Positions 44,901-56,900 of a stretch of 64,000 nt of DNA are shown one piece after another; position 1 is the stretch's first letter; the number at the start of each line of letters is the position of its first letter. The position numbers were made by a program, and so were the translations under genes. This stretch comes from Morella rubra (Eukaryota; Streptophyta; Magnoliopsida; Fagales; Myricaceae). The notes under the pieces are model-generated. The model searched no databases, was not told where the DNA came from, and worked only from the letters and a program-made list of their open reading frames with translations. Location: NCBI GenBank assembly GCA_003952965.2, contig CM025851.1, forward strand, positions 10,401,334-10,465,333, in the 5' to 3' direction.

Positions 44901-47900
44901 GGTTGGACTTTTGTAATTTTGATTTAATTCTGAACGCTAAATCTATTGCTTATCAAAGAAGGTATTTTCATATTTATCATATGGAAGCGGCTATGATTTA
45001 GCAGCAGTTTTGTTTTTTGGTAAAAGGTAGCACTTCATGTCGTCATTGGGGTACTACCTTTCATTCTACTGTAGCTCTGCGGTGTAGCAATTTTTCAATG
45101 GGCGGTTTTCATGTCTTTTAGAGTCAATTTCTCTAGGCTATTTTGTATGGCTGGGATTTTGTTTTCTTCAAGGGCAAGGATCAAATTTCAATCCCATAAA
45201 GTGCTTCATGGTTGTAACCAGTTTATTGTACAGACGTGACATTTTTTTTTTTTTCCAAAGAAAGCTATTTTCTTTCTTTTCCCTGTCCCTGGCCGGGAAG
45301 ACCAGGCCTTAGGCTTTCATTTTGATCTTTACTGCTCTCTCTTTGATCTGTAAATATCTCTAGTCCCAACCATATTCTGTTTTTGTGGGTTTTTCCTATG
45401 TCAATCTGGTATGAGATCCAAAGGTCCATCTTTTTTCCTCAAGGCACCCTTAAAACAGAGCATTCATAGGCTCAATCCAGTGCAAGAGATGTTGTAGATG
45501 GAAAGGATAAAGAAGAAATTTGTATAAGAGATGCAAGATTTGTGTGGAGATCATACAAAGGTCCATGTTGGGGCACCAAAATGTGAGGATGAACCATTGG
45601 GACTACTGGAAGGAGGATTGAGGAGAAAGAAATAGGACTGAGGAGGAGGATGATCCACTTTATGATTCCATGATTTGTGATCGTCCTGAACACGGCGGAT
45701 TAGACGAATAATTAGTGAGAGCACTAGATAAATTGGGAATTATGTTTGAATTTTCTGATCTTCATGGAAAGATGCATGCCAAATTGTGATCCGATTGCGA
45801 ATCTAGATTGGAGAGTTTTTTTTTAACAGCGACCTATGGCTGAGTAGTGGAATTTGTGGTGAACAGGTGAATTTTGGCAATGCGGGAAGTTCTGCATCAT
45901 ACAGAATCCAGAGGACAAGCTTTCTATTCGTTGTTATTCATGTGAGGGAGTATGGCCATGCTTCTTATTCATGTCCTCAGCAAATAGTTAATTTGGTTGA
46001 TGATGATGATGATTAGTGGGAAGATATTTTGAAGCTTATCTATTATCCATATGGTGAAGAGGAAGAGGAAGTGGAAGAAGTTGATTTGTTAGTGGGGGAA
46101 AGGCAAAAATCTAGAAGTCAAATGTTCTGCTCCTTAAGTGGAAGAATATGAGAATAGTGCAATGAATAAGTAGCTGTAAAGTTTTAATTTCAGCTTTACC
46201 TAATCAGGCAGCATATTACAAAGACTTGGAATGCGACTTCGGGTAGAAGATTTAATTGTAAAAGGAAATCTTAGGGAGAGTATGTCCTTGCATGGTACCA
46301 GCTTTGCTTACCCCCAAAAAAGATGAGTTGTGGAGAATATGCATTCAGACTTGTGCAATGACTAAGTAATTGTTTGAGTGCCAAAATTTTGGAATTTTGA
46401 GCCTGATTAAAAAAATTACAAAATAATCTCTTTCCCCATTAAATTATTCTTTTTTCATTATAATATTCATTCAAATCTTCTTTCTCTTCGCTTTTTCACC
46501 GACTCTCATAAACTATCTTCACTTTTTCACTAATTCTCATACCCCAAAATTTTAACAATCAAACACCACCTATGTCCCTGTCAAGTATTGGTTTCCAATT
46601 TTCAAGTTTGGGGGAGAGTTTTTGAAATGCTTGGGGAATCAATAATGTTTAATGGAATACAGTCTACAGTTTAATGAAAAATCACAGTTTGGACATCACG
46701 ACAATTTTTGAGTTGTTTGTGATGCTTCTTGGTCTTCCAAATGCACATGGCACATTTATGCTAATGATGACTAAGGTATTACAGCCTTTCTTGTGTCATT
46801 CATAGTTATTCACTTTGATGTCCTATGATTTATATTTGGGACAATAATGTGCATGTGAATCATCTTAAACAAGTCATGGAGGTTTTCACCACAGTTCAGC
46901 CTTCAAAGACACCCATGACTCAAGCACCCATCCAGTTGTTTCTTGACTTCACTTACTTCTTTGAGGCTGAGTGTGATGCATCCCAACTCAGGATAGGGGT
47001 TTTTCTAAGCCAAGAAGGCAAATTTCATGCCTTGGTGGAAGTACACTTTCTATAAGTCCATATAAGCATGGATTTAGTTCTGGGACTTCCAAAGACTGCT
47101 AGGAGCATGAGTTCATGTTTTTTTTTTTTTGTGTGTGTGGACATTTTTCTAAGATACCACACAACATCGCATCCAGTGTGACTTAATTGTTTTTTTGAGA
47201 AGTGATCTGATTGCATGGCTGTCCTATTCTTGTTGTGTTTGGTTGAGATGTAAAGTTTTTGGCAGAGTTATATAGGATGTCGTGTGCTGAATAGACTACA
47301 ACTTAGTAAATTGGGTCAACAAGAAGACATTGTAGTTGGTAATGGCCACAAGCCACAATGTTAAAAAACTTGCTTCATTGTCTGATCAAAGTATGGGTTA
47401 GCAGAGACAGAGAAGCTTATGCTGAAACCAGAAGGGATACTCATGATATGTTGCCTGTTGTGTTGGAAGTTAGCAATGCACATATAGGAAAGACAGACCA
47501 ATATTAACTCTTAAAAGAGTGTGAAAGGGTGATCTTGTTGTAGTGCATTTTAGATAGAAAGAGAGCTTCCCAAAAGGGGCTTAGCTTAGGTTGACATCAA
47601 GGAAGAGTGGTTCTTGCTAGATATTGACGAAGATAAGTTCAAATCCTTATTCAGGGGACTTGCTAGATGATATTTGGATTAGTTCTATTGTAAATATTTG
47701 GGTCTATCGTGTGTTTGTTCCTACAGAATACTCATTCTAAGTAGTCTTCTCAGAGCTTTGATGTCGCTATGATTTGAATCTGTGGAATATAGCTTTCCAT
47801 TTTTGTGCTTTGTTTTTCCGAAAGTTCTAGCTTTTGTGCATGTGTTTCATACTTTTTCCTCTGATACAAATGCCACTCAATTCTTTTACTTTGAAAAGCC

Positions 47901-50900
47901 GACCTTAGTTTCAAGAACAATTGGGGGCTGACTCTCTCTCTTGAATCTTTTGATATGGGGACTATAAGATAAAGGATGGGTTTCGACAGGTGTTTTCGAG
48001 CTGAAGCTAAGGATTTTCAGGTGACTGTTAGTGATAGAGGTGTTGTTAGATGGTCGGAGTGGAGTAGAAAATCTCATAGTGCTATCTCGTTTGGGAGATA
48101 TGGGGCTGTCTGGTTAGTTAACTTAGCCAGCAAGCTTTTGGGTGCCGCTGTTGATCAGGATGTCGTCTTGAAATTCAATGAAGGCTCTCGGGCCTTTCTG
48201 GCTCAACGATGTGCTAACAAGTCGGGGAGATACGTTGCTGTGATTGAGTTCGGAGAAGGGCACCGGAGAGGGGTAGTCATGGTCCCCGAACGTAGAGGGC
48301 GAGCTGGATGGAAGGCTTTGGCCGAGTGTTTCCAGGGGGTGGTTGATCACCTTGGGTCGGTCGGGAAAAGACATGGTTCTGCCGGTGTAGTGGGGTGGAG
48401 AGAGGGGGTTTCTTTCGCGGAAGCTGTAAAGTTGGGGTTGGCAATGGTTGTCCATGGGCAGCCTGCGTCCAATCCTCGAAGTGACGTTCCATTTGTAGGA
48501 GGTAAAGGTGGTCGCGTGCGGAGAAGGGGAAGAGCCATGCAGACAAGGGGGCAGCTTTGTCGTTTTCCAACAATTCTTCTTTTAATGTTTTGGGGGCTAC
48601 TCCTGACATGGTAGAGGTTTTCTGCCCGATGCACTTTCGCTTGAGACTAATGGGATTGAGAGATGAATTGAACAGGCTTATAGGGTCGGTTTTGGGTGAG
48701 GGTTCCTTGGGCCTGTTGGTTGATTGTCCAGGTTGTGCGGAGTGTGCTGGGAAGGCTACTGACGTTGAGGGGAGTTATGTGGGCCCGAAGTGTTCTCTTC
48801 AGGCTGGGGGTGGGCCAAAGGGTTGTGCGACTTCCTTAAAGCCAGACATCTTTGCGTCTGGGCAGGGGGAGTGGATTGATGGGTTGGCTTTGCCTGGCCC
48901 AGTTCTCGGTTTGGTTTCTGAGACTGAAATGGGGAGGGACATGGGTGGGCTCAGTACAGGGCCGGGTGGGTGTGCAGAGCCGGGTAATGGGCAGGCTGAC
49001 CCGCGACCCATTATTGAGGAATCTTGAGTTGGCTTAGTTTGGCGGCGATTGGCGCCTCGGGGGGTATTTTTTTGATGTGGGTTGATAGGGTGTTGGAGTT
49101 AGTGGTTTCTTGTCTCCCGTGGTGTTTTAGGGGTGTTTTCATTGTTCCATAGTTTCCTTGCGAGCGGTCGGATGAAGGCGGATGGGAGTATTTTAATTTT
49201 CGACAACTTAAGGAGGAGGGGTCTTGTTTTGCAGTCGCTTTTTCTTTGGGCCTATGTGTTGTTGAGTTCCCTTTTTTGGTTTTTTCTTTTTCTAGTTTGT
49301 ATGTGTTAGGGGTTTTCAGTATAGTCTCTTGTACTGTTGATTCCGTTGTTTTGTGTTCTTTGTTTTTCTTCTCTTTAATAATATTGGCTTACTTATCAAA
49401 AAAAAAAAAATATTTGGGTCTATTGGATTTCTCGGGCTTCAATAGTGATGTAGAGCAGTAAAAGCGAAAAGTTAGATTGATAAGTTACTGAACTAGTCCA
49501 GAGATGGGATTGAAGAGGTTCTTCATATGGAGTAAGTTCAGGCATAGAAGGGGAGTGGGTACTTTTGATAGTATTTCGGATGTTGAGGTTGAGTGGATAG
49601 AGCGTCCTTTTGATGAGGCGGAGGTTTTAGGAGTTTTACATACCTTTAATGGGGATAAGGCACCGGGCCCTGATGGTTTCTCTTTAGCTTTTTGCCAATC
49701 ATGTTGGGAGGTGGTCAAAGGCGATGTGTTGGCCATGTTCAATGAATTTTCCTGGAGGGGAAGTTTGTTAGAAGTCTGAATGCTACTTACATTGTTCTTA
49801 TTCTAAAAAAAGTGAGAGCGGTTGAGTTAAAAGACTTTCGTCCTATAAGCCTTATGGGAGGGGTATATAAGATTCTTGTTAAGGTGTTGGCTGAAGGTGA
49901 TGTTGCCTAAGATTATTTCTCCTTCTCAAAATGCCTTTATGCTAGGTAGGCAGATTATGGATTCAGTGTTGATTGCTAATGAGTGTATTGACTTGAGGTT
50001 AAGATCGGGTGTTGCAGGATTGTTACGCAAATTGGGTATTCGCAAGGCGTATGATCATTTCAATTGGGGTTTTTTGATGTATTTGTTGAGGAGATGTAGG
50101 TTGGCGAGAAATGGTGCAATTGGATTAAATTCTGCATTTCAATTGTAAAGTTCTCTGTTATGGTTAATGGCTCCCCTTGTGGTTTTTTCGGGGGTTCTAG
50201 GGGTTTGCGCCGAGAAGATTCACTCTCTCCGTTGTTGTTTGTTATTATTATGGAAGCTCTTAGTAGGATGATGAATGAGTTGGTGGTTGGAGGGGCAATA
50301 GGGGGTTTTGATATTGGAGGACGGGGAGGTACTGTGGTGTCTATCTCCCATTTGTTATTTGTGGACGACACTCTAATCTTATGTGGGGCAGATGATACCC
50401 AGATTCGTAATCTTCGATATTTACTTCTTTGTTTTGAGGCCGTTTTTGGACTGAAGGTTAATCTTTCTAAGTCTGAGGTTATTCCTATTGGGCGAGTTGG
50501 GAATGTTCAGCAGTTGGCTGCTATTCTGGGGTGTTCAGTATCTTCTCTTCCAATGACGTATCTTGGAGCCAAATTTAAGAGTGTCCATATATGGGATGGT
50601 ATAACTGAGAGAATGGAGCGTAGATTAGCTGGTTGGAAGCGTCTTTATCTTTCGAAGGGAGGACGGATTACCTTGATTAAATCAACCCTTGCTAATCTTC
50701 CAACCTATTTTATGTCTCTTTTTCCTATTCCTAATGTGGTGGCAAATAGGATGGAGAAGTTACAAAGGGATTTCTTGTGGGGTAGTGGTGGAGATGAGCA
50801 TAGGTTTCACCTTGTTAGCTGGGCCAAAATTTGCTCCCCTATTTCTGTGGGTGGTTTGGGCTTAAGGCGGTTGCCTTTATATAATCAAGCTTTGTTAGGG

Positions 50901-53900
50901 AAGTGGTTGTGGAGGTTCGTTTCAGAGCGGGATACTTTATGGAAGATAGTTATTACAACAAAATATGGTAGTGGGGTGGGAGGTTGGAGGACTTTTGTGG
51001 CTCGAGGCTCGTATGGTGTTAGTTTATGGAAGTATATTTCAAAGGGTTGGAATTTCTTCTTTGCAAATACAAAATTTTTGGTGGGAAGTGGTAGTAGAGT
51101 AGTTCATTTTTGGTATGACTGTTGGTGTGGTGAACAAGCTTTGATGTTGGCATTTCCTCATCTCTTCTCTTTATCTAGGTGTAAGGAGGAGGTTGTGGAG
51201 AATTGTATCGATGTTGGCTCTGGTGTGCCTGTTTGGAATGTTCAATTTATTCATACGTTCAGTGATTGGGAATTGGTTGAAGTATCGAATTTCTTTACGC
51301 TTCTTCACACATTGAAGATAAGAGGAGGAGTTCCTGATAGATTGCTTTAGGGTAAGAATGGATCTTTTTCTGTAAAATCTATGTATGGCATTATGGTGGG
51401 TGTTGTTCCTATGGATTTTCCTTGGCGATAGTTATGGAGGACTTTTTCACCTTCAAGAGTCTCGTTCTTTGTGTGGGAGGCTGCTCATGGGAAAGTTCTG
51501 ACCATAGACAATTTGAGGAGGAGTGGCACTTATTTGACAGATTGGTGTTATTTGTGTAGATGTGATGGGGAGTTTGTTGATCATATTCTACTTCATTATT
51601 CATTTGCTAGAGGCTTGTGGTCGCATATGTTCTCTATCTTAAACTTTTCTTGGGTTATGCCTAATAGGGTGGTTGTGGTGTTGAGATGTTGGAAGAGGAA
51701 GATTGAAAACCCAACAGCTTTGGTGGTGTGGAGAATGATACCTTCCTGTATTTGGTGGTGTTTGTGGAGGGAAAGAAATAATCGTTGCTTTGAGAACCAA
51801 GAGCTAATGTTGGAGTGCCTAAAGAGTCAGATGCTGCAGTCCCTTTTTCTTTGGTCTAATGCTGTGTTGGGGTTTCCTTTTTTGGATATTTCTGATTTCT
51901 GTAGTTTTCTAGCTTGTATGCTTTAGATATTCTCAGTACAGTCTTTTGTACTGTTAACTCTCTTTTATTTTAATATATTTTTTACTTACTTATCAAAAAA
52001 AAAAATTAGAGAGACCTGATCCAAGGTATGAGCAATGTTTTGATGTTTTCTAGCCCTAGTTGAGTTCTCTTCACTGTAGTGGAAGTGCTGCAGGAGTAGA
52101 AATTTAAAGAAGGTAGCAGCTTCCTGCTATGCCATTGTAGTGTTGACATTCTGTTAGTTTTTGTTAATAGGTTTACAATATATATATATTACTATTGGGA
52201 GAGATGCAATGTAAGAAGTTTCTGGCCTCTTCTCTTTGCCCTTCATTCTCTTCTTCTATCTTCTCTTTTCTCTTTTGAAAATTTCATTCACATTGTTGTT
52301 TAGGTTGTGTGGGATTGTAGGATTTAATTCTTTTTCAAGGGTTAGGATTGTGTCTTAGTTAAGGTTTCTTTGGTTATTAAAGTGCGCTTAATTATAAGAA
52401 CGAAGGGACATGTTGGGCACTTCTACGTGATAACAAAGCTGTGTTGGGGCATTGATATATGAATCGAGAGAAAGGCTATTACTTTCAAAGTGTATGTATT
52501 AGAAAGACTTTGTAGCACCTGTTTTTACTTATCATATTTTTTTCTTACTTTTTTGAGGAGTATGAAATTTCTATTTGCATCTGCCTTGAATAGCTTGTTA
52601 GCCTGGTATATTCAGTCTAAATAATCCATTGGCTGTTATTTAGGCATGATTCGACGACCTGCTGAGGTTCTTGGGCAAGTCTATGTTGCAACAAGAATGA
52701 GACCAGTTGAGGCTTTGTGGGCCTTGGGTTATGGCGGTCCCATGTCTTTGCTTCCACTGGCCGTAAGTGATGTTGATAACCATTGCTTGGATCCACAACC
52801 GGGGAATCTTCCTTTTTCATTGGCCACTGCCACCCTTGCTGCTCCAGTGTTCCGAATTATCTCTATGGCTATCCAACACCCTTGGAACAATGAAGAGTTA
52901 TGCCGTACCAGGGGGCCTGAGGTTCTGTCAAGAATCTTAAATTATCTTTTGCAAACTTTGTCTTTTCTTGATTCTGGAAAGTGCGATGGTGTTGGGAATG
53001 AGGAACTTGTTGCATCCATTGTTTCTCTTTGTCAATCTCAAAAGATCAATCATGCCCTCAAAGTGCAGCTTTTCAGCATGCTGCTATTGGATCTGAAAAT
53101 TTGGTGCTTATGCAACTATGGACTTCAAAAGAAGCTTCTATCATCACTTGCTGACATGGTTTTCACAGAGGCATCAGTAATGCGAGATGCAAATGCTATT
53201 CAGATGCTTCTTGACGGCTGCAGAAGATGCTATTGGACAATTCGTGAGGAGGACTCGGTGAATACTTTTTCACTAAGTGATGCAACACGTCCAGTTGGTG
53301 AAGTGAATGCTCTGGTTGATGAACTCCTAGTGATTATTGAACTTCTAGTAGGTGCAGCCCCTCCTTCATTAGCTTCAGATGATGTTCGTCGTTTACTGGG
53401 GTTTATGGTTGACTGCCCGCAGCCCAATCAGGTAGTTTCAATTCAGAAGATTGTTTCTCTGAAGTGGGACTCGTATCCGAGTGGCTGTTGCTTGATGCTG
53501 TTAACCTCTGGTTTTCTGTTCTCTTTTGTTTCATATATTGTTGACTTCCTGCTGAGTGTTTTGTTATTTGTTTTAAAACGTTTACAACATATTTGCTTGA
53601 GTGGTCACATGAACAGTTTCAAGTGACGAGTGCAATGTGCTAAATTAGTAATTCCATGACCTTTGAAGTTCATGGATGTGGGGCGTTTATAGTTCATGTA
53701 TTTAAATTCAACGGGAATCTGTATGATTTATCTTCTTATTATTCTCGTCAGAATGACTCCTACATTCATCCAGGTTGGAAGGGTGTTGCATTTGATGTAT
53801 CGGTTGGTTGTGCAGCCGAATGCATCTAGAGCTCAAACATTTGCAGAGGCATTTTTAGCATGTGGTGGGATAGAGACACTTCTTGTTCTGCTGCAACGGG

Positions 53901-56900
53901 AAGCTAAAGCTGGTGACTATAGCGCTGCTGAAACTTTGATTGAGCATGATGAAAGTTTGTCAGTATTTGGTAGTTGTCCTGAGAGAAGTTGTGATGCTGT
54001 GGTGTCCACGGAGGAGCAGGGTTCTGTTTCAGATGAGAAAGATTGTGACTCTCAATGTATCGAAAGTGATATTAGCCCTGTTGCTTTCTCCCCTAGCATG
54101 AATATGGAAAGGATGACGTCTGCTTCCGAGAGTCTTTTTGTTAAGAATTTGGGTGGTATAAGTCTCTCGATTAGTGCTGACAATGCTAGAAATAATGTTT
54201 ACAACATCGACAAAAGTGATGGAATTGTTGTTGGGATCATAGGGCTCTTAGGTGCTTTGGTAGCATCAGGGCATTTGAGATTTGGTTCGGGTGCTTCCTT
54301 GGAGTTGACAAACAACCTTTTTGGTAGTGGGCTGCATGATGGAAGTGGTACTATGTTGAATGATAGAGTTTCTCTTCTACTTTATGCTTTACAGAAGGCT
54401 TTTCGAGCGGCACCAAATAGGCTCATGACTGGCAATGTATACACGGCTTTGCTGGGGGCTTCGGTATGGCTTTCACTTGTTCTTTCTTGTACATTGATTA
54501 GTATAAATCTGATCATGTTCGGCACTGGTCCTAATGGTTCATAAAAAATCCAAATCTGCAATTGTGTTCCTATTGTTTTTTATGTGGTAAAATCTCAGTA
54601 ACCGAGCATGGGAGATATAGCTTTTCTTTTTCTTCCTTTGGGCTTTGTTTGCATCTAAGGTGGTGTGTGAATGCCAAAATTTTGGCCTAATTAAAAAACT
54701 ACAAAATAATCTCTCTCCCTATCCAATCATTCTTTTTCACTATAATATTCATTCAAATATTCTCTCTCTTTACTTTTTCACCGATTCCCATACCCCAAAA
54801 TTTTGGCACTCAAACACCACCTTAGATAGATGCATTTGTATATGCGGATAAGTATTCCATGTATTTAGTGGATGTAGAAATAGGTTCGTGGTATTCTGAT
54901 TCATGATACTTAACTGCGCGTTTGGCTTTAAAATTTTAATAAAATTTTATGTTGGTGTTAAAAAATAGGTGTATTGGAATTGGTGAATGTGTGACAAAAG
55001 TAAAAGTAAAATTTTGAAGTGTGTTTGATAAAAGTAAAATTTTGGCTAAAATTTTGAAAACAAACAGGCTGTAAATTACTATTCAGTAAACAAAAGATCT
55101 CAGGCTGTTTCACTATCCATTATTTGGTCCACTTTGTTCACATTGTTGTTTTTGGTTTCTTTCCCCATTCTTTGAAATCAAGGCTTTTGACAAGCCAAAT
55201 ATTTGAACCTTGAGTCTCTGCTACTTCCTCATAGTTCCTCTTATCTCAAGACAATTGTCTGTGATGTTGCACTAGAAGTACTGCAATAACCCACAGAAGA
55301 CTGCAACTTTAAAATTTTCCATCTCCCTGTATTTTATGCTGTTGTTTCTGCAATCATTGATTCTTGTATTTTTTGAAAGTAAGTCTCGGGTTGCTTTTTT
55401 GCTGTCAGTTATTTGCTATGTTTTTGTATGGATTGGTTTTTGGACAGATATTTGACTTACAGATGCAATCCTTTCCCTTTTTTGTTGAGGAGCTTTTGAA
55501 TTTGCAAGGGATAGTTGTGTTCAAAATGCAATCTGTGGTTTTTGGAGACATTTTTCTCAATATGTGCTAGATGCATAGCCTTTGAAAGTGAGAATCTGAT
55601 TACCTTTTCTTGCCGTTGGTCAGATTAATGCCTCTTCGACTGATGATGGGCTGAACTTTTATGATTCCGGTCATCGCTTTGAACATTCACAACTTTTGTT
55701 GGTTCTTTTGCGCTCACTTCCATATGCATCTAGGAGCTTGCAAAGTCGAGCTCTACAGGTAATTTTTTCATGTTTGTTGTGCTTCAAATGTGAATTAATT
55801 TTGTGTACATCTAGGACGTGAGACAACATTCTTTCTGGTATTTGGTATTATAGAGAGAAAAAAGTTTCATTACTTGCGTGAGTTCTGCTTGCAGATTCTG
55901 TTTCATTTCAATCTCCATGATAGCCAGTATTTATGGCTTTGGTGTTTGATATCAGTTAAATGAAGCATCAGAGTTCCCTTACAGATTTTAATATTGAAGG
56001 GAGACTAATAGATTTGAACTTACAAATTTTTGAAGTACTTATGGAAGATTGCTAGGTGGCGTTTGTGTGCCAAAATTTTGGCCTAATAAAATAACTACAA
56101 AATAATCTCTCTCTCTCTCTCTCTCAATCAAATCATCCTTTTCCACTATAATAATATATTTTTTTGATAAGTCACTATAATAATATATAAAAAATTCATT
56201 CAAATCATTTCTTTCCTTACTTTTTCACCAACGCTCATACCCCAAAATTTTAGCACACAAACACCACATTATTTAAATGTTTGGATTGACCCACATTATT
56301 TAATGGCTGTTCATCTTCAAAAAGTTTCATGGAGTTTGTCTATTTTACAGAATAGTTAGAATGAGGCTTGGTCATATCCTTTACTTTTTCAGTATAATTG
56401 GACAGAGGTCTTTTTTTTATTATTGACCTATAATATTCGGTAGAAATATACTTGTCCGGTTTTCATCACGATTTAATCTTTCTTTACCTGGAGGTTTCCC
56501 ACTTGTAATTTGCATGCATATTTGCTTCCAGCCAAGTGTTGGAGGGAGTGTATCTATCAGTTGCTAAAAAGATACGACCTTCTTGAATATCATTACTGGC
56601 TTGCATTTGTTACCCATTCACAAAAAGCAGCACTAGTTGCTTGAATGTGCTCCTTTTGTTTTTCACATATTTGGTTTTCCTGACGGTGGTCCTTGAGATT
56701 ATATTTTTGTTCTGAGCTGCTCCTCTCTATTTTCATTTCAGGATCTTCTGTTTTTGGCTTGCAGTCATCCAGAAAATAGAAGCAGTCTTACAAAAATGGA
56801 GGAATGGCCTGAATGGATTCTGGAAATTCTTATCTCTAACTATGAGGTGATACCAGTGCATTTCTTGTGAAATTATGACATCTAGTTAGGGCAAGAAAGC

